Positions 33,431-42,500 of a stretch of 64,000 nt of DNA are shown in pieces. This stretch comes from Dyadobacter fanqingshengii (lineage in GTDB: Bacteria > Bacteroidota > Bacteroidia > Cytophagales > Spirosomataceae). The stretch spans positions 1,798,001 through 1,862,000 of the forward strand of contig NZ_CP098806.1 of the NCBI RefSeq assembly GCF_023822005.2, in the 5' to 3' direction. Position 1 is the first letter of the stretch; the number at the start of each line of letters is the position of its first letter. Made by a program: the position numbers and the translations under genes. The notes below the pieces were generated by a model that was not told where the DNA came from, ran no database searches, and was given only the letters and a program-made list of their open reading frames with translations.

Positions 33431-34426
33431 TTAAAAAAGTGCAGAGCGTTTACTGCTTTTATATTTCGATGGACTTGTATTATTATGTTTTTTGAAAGCC
33501 GCAGAAAAATGGTGGGCATGCTCATATCCCAGTATATGGGCTACTTCTTCCACAGATAGCGAACAGTCCAGCAAAAGTTTTTCAGCATATTCCATCCTCT
33601 TCTTGCGCAAATAGTTGAATACAGTCGTCCCAAAAAGCAGCTTGAAGCCTTTCTTGACCTTAAATTCATTCAACACGCAAACACGGCTCAATTGGGTGAG
33701 GCTCAGATCATCCAGGAAATGTGTGTCCAGATACGCCCTGAGGCGGTGCAATTTCTCAGCTTCATCCGGTTTAATTTCGTCATGGACGGAATTGGGAGAT
33801 CTGAACTGGTTAATTTGATGTCCCAGTAATTCAAGCGTTTTGGATTGGATCATTAAATTTCGAAATGGGCCAGTGGAGCTGCAATCCCTTAATTCTTTGA
33901 TTAACAACAACTTTTGCGGCGTAATGTCCAGCGTTCCGGTCACGCCGGAAAATGGTCTGTTGAAAAATAGGTTATTCAACACTTGCTCGCTCCAGGCGTC
34001 ATCGCAACCTATAATGTCGGCAAAAAAAGTTTTATTAAAACTAATGTGGAACATTTCAAGCTCCGAATTGGCTTGCACATGATTGATATCGCCGTCCATA
34101 GGTGAAAAAACCAGGTTATGCGTTTTCGGCCGCATTTTCAGTTCTTCTGCAAGGCCTTTGAAACGGGTATTGAGCTTCCCTGCCATGTGGAAATTGATAT
34201 TAACATTATCGCTAAGATCCGCTCCAATCAGCGTAAGCTCCTGATTGGTGCTCCACCGCAGATCCATGACGTGCATATGAGGAAAAAGCGAATTCTTAAA
34301 CCGGAGTGTCCCTACTTTCGTCTCATGAAAACAGGTAAAATCGCTGCCCCGCGTGGCATAATGATCCGCTCCCACGTATTGCGGATTGGGATAATTATTC
34401 AATTCCAATAGTTCAGCAGAATTCAT
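33431..34426 (-). CDS. AraC family transcriptional regulator
   Basis: The 331-residue protein has a degenerate N-terminal sensing region (about 1-220) and a C-terminal AraC HTH pair (LRAYLDTHFLDDLSLTQLSRVCVLNEFKVKKGFKLLFGTTVFNYLRKKRMEYAEKLLLDCSLSVEEVAHILGYEHAHHFSAAFKKH). This arrangement resembles the PchR-like subgroup, which uses a small ligand such as a siderophore. The start is ATG 34426; an upstream ATG at 34441 is also possible. It is followed by yceI 15 bases on. An 18-bp perfect palindrome is 46 bases upstream. Confidence 0.9.
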   Translation of the reverse strand: MNSAELLELNNYPNPQYVGADHYATRGSDFTCFHETKVGTLRFKNSLFPHMHVMDLRWSTNQELTLIGADLSDNVNINFHMAGKLNTRFKGLAEELKMRPKTHNLVFSPMDGDINHVQANSELEMFHISFNKTFFADIIGCDDAWSEQVLNNLFFNRPFSGVTGTLDITPQKLLLIKELRDCSSTGPFRNLMIQSKTLELLGHQINQFRSPNSVHDEIKPDEAEKLHRLRAYLDTHFLDDLSLTQLSRVCVLNEFKVKKGFKLLFGTTVFNYLRKKRMEYAEKLLLDCSLSVEEVAHILGYEHAHHFSAAFKKHNNTSPSKYKSSKRSALF

Positions 34427-34471
34427 TACATAGGCGCCCATTGTCGCGTTTTCAAGGGTTTATTGCGATAT

Positions 34472-34489
34472 TTTCTTTGTACAAAGAAA
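34472..34489. promoter_or_regulatory. 18-bp perfect palindrome upstream of the AraC-yceI operon
   Basis: TTTCTTTGTACAAAGAAA reads the same on both strands. It lies 46 bases upstream of the AraC start codon in an otherwise gene-free 162-base gap. It is a likely operator for a dimeric regulator. Confidence 0.45.
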
Positions 34490-34588
34490 GTCCGTTTCCC
34501 CATATGCGGCTATTTTGAGTTACTGAACGGCGACAAAAAAAATAGCAACAAAATTCCTTTCGGCGCGGAATCGAATAGACTGCAAACA

Positions 34589-35428
34589 TCAATTCCCTGT
34601 TGCGACGGGCCTGTCGTTACGCGACCATTCACTCCATGAGCCTACGTACAGGGCTGCGCCTTCCAAACCAGCGTCGGCAAGCGCCAATAATGTATGACAA
34701 GCCGTAACGCCGGATCCGCAATGCACAATCACATGCTTCGGGTCCCGTGTGCCTAATGCGCTTTTGTATTTTTCAGCCAATTCTGAACTGGATAAAAAGT
34801 TGCCGTCCTTATCCAGATTTCCTGCAAATGGAATGTTCACAGCCCCCGGAATATGTCCCGCCACCAAATCAATCGGCTCGCTTTCACCCACAAACCGGTA
34901 ATTTTCGCGCACGTCGATCACGAGGAAATCAGGGTTTTCGGTTGCGTCTGCGACCTCATCGGCATCTACGTAACGCAACTGATAATCAACAAAGTTGTAT
35001 GGCGGAGCCGCAGCGGGCTTTGGAGCAGCCCCCTTCGTCATCCGAAATCCGGCTTTTTGAAGAGCTTCGATCCCACCGCTCACTACGTAAACTTTTTTGT
35101 GACCTGCCGCTTTTAGCATCCACCAAAAACGTGCAGCAGCGTTTGCGCCTTTTTTATCATCATAAGCAATTACCGTTGATTCTGGCGTGATGCCTAAATT
35201 CCCTAGCAATTCCCCAAAAGTTACGGGTGCTGGCAAAGGGTGCCTGCCCCCGTCCGCAGCATTGTCCGATTTTACCGAAAGATCTGTTTCCAAATTCACA
35301 AAAAGTGCATTCTCAATGTGTGCGGAGCGGAAACGTTCAAATGCATCCGGACCGCCCCGGGCATCTACAATGACTGATTTTTGATCCTCGAGAAACTGTC
35401 TGACATCTGCGGCTTTAATGATTTCCAT
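34589..35428 (-). CDS. Two-domain sulfurtransferase (3-mercaptopyruvate type)
   Basis: The 279-residue protein has two rhodanese domains. The first (about 3-115) is inactive but structural, with VIVDARGG and FVNLETDLS. The second carries the active Cys237 in HCGSGVTACH. The CG[S/T]GVTA loop is typical of 3-mercaptopyruvate sulfurtransferases, whereas thiosulfate sulfurtransferases have CRKGVTA. The enzyme transfers sulfur from a donor to thiols or cyanide. I chose ATG 35428, where the family-like sequence begins; the upstream stretch to 35491 is unlike it. It is divergent from the GNAT gene. Confidence 0.92.
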   Translation of the reverse strand: MEIIKAADVRQFLEDQKSVIVDARGGPDAFERFRSAHIENALFVNLETDLSVKSDNAADGGRHPLPAPVTFGELLGNLGITPESTVIAYDDKKGANAAARFWWMLKAAGHKKVYVVSGGIEALQKAGFRMTKGAAPKPAAAPPYNFVDYQLRYVDADEVADATENPDFLVIDVRENYRFVGESEPIDLVAGHIPGAVNIPFAGNLDKDGNFLSSSELAEKYKSALGTRDPKHVIVHCGSGVTACHTLLALADAGLEGAALYVGSWSEWSRNDRPVATGN

Positions 35429-35538
35429 GGAATAAGAATTTTGGAATGGATTGATAAAAATATAAATATTTATCGCCTCCCGTGAGTTCAAAGCATAATT
35501 TTAGGTATTTAGCGACTAGAAAGCATCATTAGCCTTAC

Positions 35539-36339
35539 ATGAAAAGTTCTAAATTTCTCACAGCCGACTTACCGCAATTGCCTGCCATGCAGCCCGCAGA
35601 CTGGGGCGATTTGACTCCCCGTTTCGCATATTTCATCCCATCTCCGCATTGCCATCCGATCAAAATTTCTGAAAACGGTGAGCTTATTGCGATCGGCACG
35701 GCCATTACGCATGCGGACACGGTGTGGCTTGCGTGTATTGTTGTTCATGCCGCTCATCGGAAAAAAGGGCTCGGTAATGCCATTACACAAGATCTGATTG
35801 CGAACATCGACCGGACTAAATATAAAACGATTTACCTGGATGCCACCGAGTATGGTTATCCGGTATATGCAAAACTAGGGTTTGAGGTTGAAACCACTTA
35901 TACGCATATGCGCAAAACGGGAGGCGCGCCGGTGACCTCTTTTTCCAATCATATCGTGCAGTTTGAAGAAAATTATCTGGATCAAATCTTTGATGTTGAC
36001 CAGCAGGTTTCCGGCGAAGATCGCAGCGGTGTGATTTCTGATTTTGCCAAATCTTCCTTACTATATGTTGTCGATTCGCAAGTTCAGGGGTTTTACATTC
36101 CGGAATGGGGCGATGGGCCTATTATCGCCATTTCTGAGGCTGCGGGCGCAGCATTGATCAAACGAAGGGCTATGGATGAGGCAGCGGCGGTGCTGCCCAC
36201 GGATAACGATTTTGCAATAAGTTGCCTCGAGGAACACCACTTTCAATTTTACCGCACATCGCGGAGAATGTTTCTGGGAGAAACAAGAATTTGGCAGCCA
36301 ACCGGCATTTACAACCGGATCAGCGGACAATTGGGGTAA
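35539..36339 (+). CDS. GNAT-family N-acetyltransferase
   Basis: The 266-residue protein has an N-terminal GNAT domain (about 50-130) with an acetyl-CoA loop (ACIVVHAAHRKKGLGNAITQDLI, QxxGxG-like) and the YLDATEYGYPVYAKLGFE segment. The C-terminal half (about 135-266) resembles a second, degenerate acetyltransferase-like domain found in many Bacteroidota GNAT proteins. Substrate unknown. It is divergent from the sulfurtransferase gene, with no clear operon partner downstream. Confidence 0.87.
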   Translation: MKSSKFLTADLPQLPAMQPADWGDLTPRFAYFIPSPHCHPIKISENGELIAIGTAITHADTVWLACIVVHAAHRKKGLGNAITQDLIANIDRTKYKTIYLDATEYGYPVYAKLGFEVETTYTHMRKTGGAPVTSFSNHIVQFEENYLDQIFDVDQQVSGEDRSGVISDFAKSSLLYVVDSQVQGFYIPEWGDGPIIAISEAAGAALIKRRAMDEAAAVLPTDNDFAISCLEEHHFQFYRTSRRMFLGETRIWQPTGIYNRISGQLG

Positions 36340-36368
36340 AGATTGAGCAAAAGTCCTTGCACATTAGC

Positions 36369-37118
36369 CTATCTTAAAACCAACTCACTGATCGTAGAAA
36401 ATTCAGTATGCGGCGCCATGGCTTTGATGTTGCCTTTTTTATCCAATAATATAAAATAAGGCGTTTCGCTGATCTTGTAACGCTGATTAAAACCATACGA
36501 TTCCGGGACGGGAACGAAGCCACAATTCCGTTTCGGGATCGCCTCCAGACACTCATCTTCCGTGTTTAAAGTAGTGCCTAATGATACGATCTCGATTCCT
36601 CTTTTACGGTTTTCATCAATAAAAGTGGAGATTACTTTTGTGCTGGCGAATGTATAAAGCGGTTTTTCAAACTTGACCCAAAAGCCCAGCAATACATATT
36701 TCCCCCTCAATTTTTCCGAATTGTATTCCTTTCCATCCAGTCCGTGCATTACAAACGGAGGCAATGGCTCCCCTACTTCGGGCATCAGATCGGAATTTTG
36801 CATGACTGCACCATTGCCCTGGATCAGGAGCTGGCTTTTCTTTACGATTTCAAAAGCAGAAGCCTTTCCATATTTATCAAAAATGGGCTGTGTCCTGTAC
36901 ACGCCGGGATTTTTCCGGAGCATTTCATCATAAACCGCATAACTGATACGCTTGCCGGAAGCGTGGTCGTAAATGGGTGAATCCTTCGTCATGACGATCT
37001 TTTGGCTCACTTTTCCGTCGTAGCGGGTCACTTTGGGCTCTTCCGGCTGCGCATATGCGAGAGAGCAAATTGAAGCGAAAAAAATGTGTAAAAAAATCTC
37101 AGCACGACCGAAATTCAT
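36369..37118 (-). CDS. Exported redoxin-like protein lacking the CxxC motif
   Basis: The 249-residue protein has a signal peptide ending near residue 23 (SLAYAQ). The C-terminal half has a thioredoxin/TlpA-like fold: VGEPLPPFVMHGLDGKEYNSEKLRGKYVLLGFW at about 119-150 matches the family lead-in. Where the active CxxC should be, the sequence continues VKFEKPLYTF, so there is no catalytic Cys pair. Later the cis-Pro region is YKISETPYFILLDKKG. It is probably not a disulfide enzyme and may be a binding relic. I chose the start at 37118, where the signal peptide begins. It is divergent from the radical SAM gene. Confidence 0.83.
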   Translation of the reverse strand: MNFGRAEIFLHIFFASICSLAYAQPEEPKVTRYDGKVSQKIVMTKDSPIYDHASGKRISYAVYDEMLRKNPGVYRTQPIFDKYGKASAFEIVKKSQLLIQGNGAVMQNSDLMPEVGEPLPPFVMHGLDGKEYNSEKLRGKYVLLGFWVKFEKPLYTFASTKVISTFIDENRKRGIEIVSLGTTLNTEDECLEAIPKRNCGFVPVPESYGFNQRYKISETPYFILLDKKGNIKAMAPHTEFSTISELVLR

Positions 37119-37148
37119 CTGGAACGTTTTTATTATTAAAGATCTTAT

Positions 37149-37170
37149 TAGTATCAAAGTTTTGATACTA
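37149..37170. promoter_or_regulatory. Perfect 10-bp palindrome between redoxin-like and radical SAM genes
   Basis: Arms TAGTATCAAA (37149-37158) and TTTGATACTA (37161-37170) are separated by GT. It sits 31 bases before the redoxin-like start and 90 before the radical SAM start. The length and perfection suggest a dimeric repressor site. Whether it is a LexA-type SOS box in this lineage is unknown. Confidence 0.5.
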
Positions 37171-37260
37171 TATTGCACTATCATAACGCAAATATCGTTG
37201 TTATAACTGGTTAGTACTTCACAATATTTTAGTGCAGGACAACTTATTGGAAAAAATTCT

Positions 37261-38517
37261 ATGTTCGAGAGGATTCGTGAAAAGTTGGAAATTTTGGCGG
37301 ATGCAGCAAAGTACGACGTATCTTGCTCATCCAGTGGCAGTAATAGGAAAAATGAGAATAAAGGTTTAGGCGATGCAGAGGGAACGGGAATTTGCCACAC
37401 TTACACAGAGGACGGCCGATGTGTTTCGCTCCTTAAAATTTTGCTGACCAACCATTGCATCTATGATTGCGCATTCTGCGTTTCCCGCCGTAGCAATGAT
37501 GTAAAACGCGCTGCTTTTTCGGTTGACGAGGTGGTTGAACTGACGATGAATTTCTATCGCCGTAATTATATCGAAGGCCTTTTTCTGAGCTCAGGCATCT
37601 TCAAAAATGCCGATTACACAATGGAACGCCTCGTTCGGATTGTGAAAAAACTTCGGAATGAGCAGCGGTTCAACGGATATATCCACTTGAAAACAATCCC
37701 GGGCGCCAGCGAAGAATTGTTGAAGGAAGCGGGTTTGTACGCAGACCGCATGAGCATTAACCTGGAAATGCCGACAGAGTCGGGCTTAAAATTACTCGCC
37801 CCGGAAAAATCACATGAAGATGTGAAGAAACCGCTCGGCTATATTCAGCAAACCATTACCCAGTTTTCGGACGAGAAGGCCCTTATAAAGGCAGTTCCAA
37901 AGTTTGTTCCTGCCGGACAGAGTACACAAATGGTCATTGGCGCAACGCCTGAATCGGATAAGGAAGTCATGCATATGGCGGATAGTTTTTACAAGAATTT
38001 TTCCTTGAAAAGAGTCTACTATTCCGGCTACATTCCCATCAGTAACGATTCACGATTGCCCATAATAGGCTCTCAACCACCCTTAATCAGGGAAAATCGC
38101 TTATACCAAACGGACTGGCTCATGCGATTTTACGGTTTTGACATTAAAGAGATTTTGAATGATGCGCATCCTAATCTGGAAGTTGACATTGACCCAAAAT
38201 TAAGTTGGGCATTAAGGCATCTTGAACAATTCCCTGTTGACGTAAACACTGCCGATTACAAAATGATCATGCGCGTTCCTGGCATTGGCGTGGCTTCCGC
38301 ATTGAAGATTGTGCAGGCCAGAAAATTCGGAAGGTTGCATCAGGATCAACTGAAAAAGATCGGTATTTCATTTAATAAGGCTAAACATTTTATAAGATAC
38401 GCCGATAGCCCTTTGCAGCTCCGCGACTACGAGGCCGGGCACATTAAAGGGTTAATTTTATCCGAAAGCAGCAGTAAATACAACAAGACACCCAAAAACC
38501 AGCTTTCTATTTTCTGA
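37261..38517 (+). CDS. Radical SAM protein, putative DNA modification/repair
   Basis: The 418-residue protein has the radical SAM [4Fe-4S] motif with CX3CX2C spacing at Cys66, Cys70 and Cys73 (HCIYDCAFC) and a TIM-barrel-like domain to about 300. A helix-hairpin-helix-like segment near 330-370 (VNTADYKMIMRVPGIGVASALKIVQARKFGRL) suggests DNA contact. The whole layout matches the family I know as 'putative DNA modification/repair radical SAM protein', which is usually followed by a fixed small partner gene and sometimes a uracil-DNA-glycosylase-like gene. Here the next gene overlaps by 1 base and is that kind of partner. The reaction is not known. It could be a nucleobase repair or modifying enzyme. 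Confidence 0.88.
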   Translation: MFERIREKLEILADAAKYDVSCSSSGSNRKNENKGLGDAEGTGICHTYTEDGRCVSLLKILLTNHCIYDCAFCVSRRSNDVKRAAFSVDEVVELTMNFYRRNYIEGLFLSSGIFKNADYTMERLVRIVKKLRNEQRFNGYIHLKTIPGASEELLKEAGLYADRMSINLEMPTESGLKLLAPEKSHEDVKKPLGYIQQTITQFSDEKALIKAVPKFVPAGQSTQMVIGATPESDKEVMHMADSFYKNFSLKRVYYSGYIPISNDSRLPIIGSQPPLIRENRLYQTDWLMRFYGFDIKEILNDAHPNLEVDIDPKLSWALRHLEQFPVDVNTADYKMIMRVPGIGVASALKIVQARKFGRLHQDQLKKIGISFNKAKHFIRYADSPLQLRDYEAGHIKGLILSESSSKYNKTPKNQLSIF

Positions 38518-39284
38518 TGGAAATATTCGTGTTCGACGGGAGTTTAGAGGGTTTGCTTACTGCTGTTTTTGATTGTTATCAGAAAAAATCCGGGGACGTA
38601 AAAATCGTCAGCCAGGTGCATTATGTGCCTGATGTTTTTAAGGAAGCGTTCAATGTCATCAGTGATGATGTCAAGGCGAACCGCGTTTGGAAAGGTTTGG
38701 CCGGGAAATTGGATAGCAACTGGATGAAATCAATTTACAAATCTTTCCTTTCCGAGCAGCCTGCCACTTATCAGGATCTGTTTGAATTCATACGCTATAT
38801 CATTGATAATGCGCGCGGAGCAGAAGCGAATTTTGGAAACCGTTATGTTTTGGAAATTTCTCAGATGAGCCATAAAGTCCATCGTGAAAAACATCGGATG
38901 GAAGCATTCATCCGTTTTCAGAAAACCGCAGACGAGATTTTTTACGCCCATATCGAGCCTGACTTCAATGTCCTCCCGCTGCTTATTGATCATTTCAAAA
39001 ATCGCTACGCCGATCAAAAGTGGATTATCTATGACTTGAAGAGAAAGTACGGATTGTTTTACGATCTTGAAAAAGTCGAGGAAATTACATTTGACTTTAC
39101 TGCGGAAATGTCGCCGGCGCTTAATGCGCTGCCTGCAAATGTTTTGGATCCGAAAGAAGAACTTTATGCTTTGCTATGGAAAGATTACTTCCGAAGCGTG
39201 AACATTCCGGCGAGGAAGAACATGAAACTTCACATTCGCCACGTGCCCAAACGATATTGGAAATATCTATCCGAAAAACAATAG
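38517..39284 (+). CDS. Partner of the radical SAM protein (TIGR03915-like DNA metabolism family)
   Basis: The 255-residue protein starts within the stop of the radical SAM gene. It is the small protein always found with that family in my knowledge of such operons; identification rests on context and on general likeness (MEIFVFDGSLEGLLTAVFDCYQKK at the start; RKNMKLHIRHVPKRYWKYL at the end). I see no metal, nucleotide or DNA-binding motif. It may present DNA to the radical SAM enzyme or bind its product. No uracil-DNA-glycosylase-like gene follows here; the next gene is a CotH protein. Confidence 0.8.
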   Translation: MEIFVFDGSLEGLLTAVFDCYQKKSGDVKIVSQVHYVPDVFKEAFNVISDDVKANRVWKGLAGKLDSNWMKSIYKSFLSEQPATYQDLFEFIRYIIDNARGAEANFGNRYVLEISQMSHKVHREKHRMEAFIRFQKTADEIFYAHIEPDFNVLPLLIDHFKNRYADQKWIIYDLKRKYGLFYDLEKVEEITFDFTAEMSPALNALPANVLDPKEELYALLWKDYFRSVNIPARKNMKLHIRHVPKRYWKYLSEKQ

Positions 39285-39519
39285 TTCAGGCGTCAAAATA
39301 TCCAGTGACGATGGGGTTGGGAATATTTGGAATTGGGGCTAAAATCATTCTATTAAGGCTGTTAAACGATTTCTACAATATGTGAATTTTGACTAAAAAG
39401 TGATGAACTATCGGTCACTTCCAGTTATTATTCGGTAAGGCTGTGGCGTATAAATATATTAAGTTTGATATGCACTCTCCTGATATTGGGCGGTGTTTAT
39501 CACACAAAAATAATACGTC

Positions 39520-42500
39520 ATGAGAAACCTCTTTTACCTGACCCTTTTCTGGCTGCAATGTTTATGCGTCCATGCACAGATCCCCGCCGACAATTACAGA
39601 TTTTACATTGACGAGGGGCGCAAGATGATCGTTTGCAATCAACTGCCAAATCCTTCTCAAATTACAGGCTCGCCCATTCAAATGCAGTTCGGGGCGAAGG
39701 TTTTTACTTTCCCTGGCAACATTTCAACACTTTCACACGGTGTTAAGTACTTGATCACCAATGGTGGCCAGCAATATTCTCTGTACTTTACCCAGCTGCC
39801 TCTGGTAAACCTGGAAGTGCCTGATCCGTCTCAGATCAACCTCGAAGAAGAAATTCCGGGTGGGATATCCATTGCCGAATCAACAACTACCCCGCTGATT
39901 TCCAACATGGCGATACGCATAAGGGGTAACAGCTCATCTTTTTTCCCGAAAAAAAATTACAGGGTCCAGTTCAAGGATGCCCAGGGCAAAAATAAGGATG
40001 AATCCATCCTGGGATTAAGAAGCGATAAGCGCTGGCTGTTTTTTGGAATGTGGAATGAAGAGTTGAGGTCTACAAACAATGTATCCCACAATCTCTGGAT
40101 CGACATGCACAAGCTCTATTATGCGGCATCTGAACCTTCCGCATTTTCGTCCATCCGGACCAAATATGTGGAAGTCTTCATGAACAAATCATATAAAGGT
40201 GTGTATATGATCGGTGAGGATATGGACCGCAAGCAGTTGCAGCTGAAAAAGAATGACGGCGATGTAACGAGAGGTGAGTTATTCAAAGCAGATGACTGGT
40301 CCCTGTCGGCCGCGTGGGAGGGAATTGGTGTAGCAAAGCCTGCGCCCGGGTCAGAAGATTGGCAGAGCTGGGAACTGGAATATCCCGATTATAGCGATTG
40401 GAATAACCATCATAACCTGTTGAAAGCCGTTATAGAATCGTCAGATGCCGATTTCAAGGCCAATATCTGGAACTTGTTCAAGCAGGAAAATGTGATCGAC
40501 TACTTTATTTTTCTGAACCTGCTGTCGGTGGAGGACAACATGGAGAAAAATTATTTTATCGGCCGTTACGATCAGGGGCAGCCCTGGTTTTTTATCCCGT
40601 GGGATCTCGATGGAGCCTGGGGCTATTTCCCGGATGGAGTGCGCAGCAACAAGACCCAGGGAGACCGGCAAAATGGCCTTTTCAAAAAGCTCTTCCGCAC
40701 GAACCCGGACGGTTTCAAGAACAAACTCGCAACCCGTTATTTCCAGCTCAGACAGAATTTATTGACAGAAGCCAACTTGAAAAACCGCTTCCAATCGAAC
40801 TATAATCTACTGAATTCCAATCTTATTTACGAGCGCGATGCTGCGGTTTCGCAAGATAATTACGGTGGTCCCAACCGGTCGGGCGGGCTGGCCTATGTGA
40901 ACAATTACATTACACAACGGTTGGCCTGGCTGGACACCTACTTCTGTCCCATGATGGATGGCGGGTGCAACGGCCAGTCGTCCTGTGCTTTTGAGATCAC
41001 GGCAAATGCTTCCAATATAAGCCCCGCTTGTTCGGCAAATGTCACATTATCGTCCGGCTGCACAGGAGCAGATTGCGCGGGCGTCACTTACACGTGGAGC
41101 GGAAACGGCATTAATCAAACGGGAACCTCGATTAACATCACAGCTCCGGGCGCAAACGGCTCTTACACTTACACCGTAAAAGCTTCCAAAAGCGGATGCG
41201 CCGACAAAACGGCAATGGTAACATTAAACATTACCAATTGCACGCCGCCTGTTGGCAATGATCCTTTCAGCGCCTGTCTGGAAGCTGAGAGTCAAAACGG
41301 AAACGGTGCCATTACCGGTGATCCGAATGCTTCCAACGGCAGCACAAGAGGTGAGAAAGATAATTACAACCATTATGTCGACTACGTAATCAACGGCGTA
41401 AAAGCGACCGGAGCACATCAGGTGAAGGTTCGTTATTATGCCAATGGCGCCGCACAGGGCAGTTTCTCGGTGAATGGAAATGTGGTGTTGCCATCGGCCA
41501 ATTTCCCTCCTACTTACTCCTGGAACATTGTTTGGCGTGAGGAAACATTTAATGTGACGCTTAACCAGGGCAACAATACGCTCCGGATCCAGGGATTGCC
41601 CGGATACAGCATTCGTCAGGATAAAATATGCGTGACGGGTCCTGGCGGCCAGAATCCGCAGGAGCCAACTTGTAATTTCAACCTTGCGCCAAGTGCCAAC
41701 AAAGGAACTTACGCGCCGCAGGAGCAGATCAGTTTCAATGCTAATTGCACAGGCGGCGATTGCGGAAGCGTTTCTTACGCATGGACAGGCAATGGTGCCA
41801 ATGCATCAGGCGCAACGGCCAATATCAATGCACCAGCTGCCCCAGGAAGCTACACTTATACGCTAACCGCTTCCAAAAACGGCTGCGCGAGTAAGACAGT
41901 GAATGTGACCATCCAGGTGGCCAATTCGCAGCCAACTTGTGCTTTCGACATTACGGCTAGCGCTTCCAATACAGCTCCGGCTTGTTCGGCAAATGTCACA
42001 TTATCGTCCGGCTGCACAGGAGCAGATTGCTCGGGCGTCACTTACACGTGGAGCGGAAACGGCATTAATCAAACGGGAACCTCGATTAACATCACGGCTC
42101 CGGGCGCAAACGGTTCTTACACCTACACCGTTAAAGCTTCCAAAAGTGGATGCGCGGACAAAACGGCAACGGTAACATTAAACATTACCAATTGCACGCC
42201 GCCTGTTGGCAATGATCCTTTCAGCGCCTGTCTGGAAGCTGAGAGTCAAAATGGAAACGGTGCTATTACCGGTGACCCGAATGCTTCCAACGGCAGCACA
42301 AGAGGTGAGAAAGATAATTACAACCATTATGTCGACTACGCAATCAACGGCGTAAAAGCGACCGGACCACATCAGGTGAAGGTTCGTTATTATGCCAATG
42401 GCGCCGCACAGGGAAGTTTCTCGGTGAATGGAAATGTGGTGTTGCCATCGGCCAATTTCCCTCCTACTTACTCCTGGAACATTGTTTGGCGTGAGGAAAC

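Noticed and set aside
34599..34640. Possible CRISPR-like or mobile element repeats near the sulfurtransferase
   Set aside because: No regular repeat-spacer pattern and no transposase or inverted ends.
39460..39467. TAAGTTTG as a full CotH promoter
   Set aside because: No TTTG-like -33 element at the needed distance, so only mentioned as a weak half match.
39285..39519. Possible RNA gene in the 235-base gap before the CotH gene
   Set aside because: No tRNA or stable hairpin pattern is visible.
41224..42372. Repeated small antisense ORFs under the CotH gene
   Set aside because: They recur only because the sense DNA is tandemly repeated.
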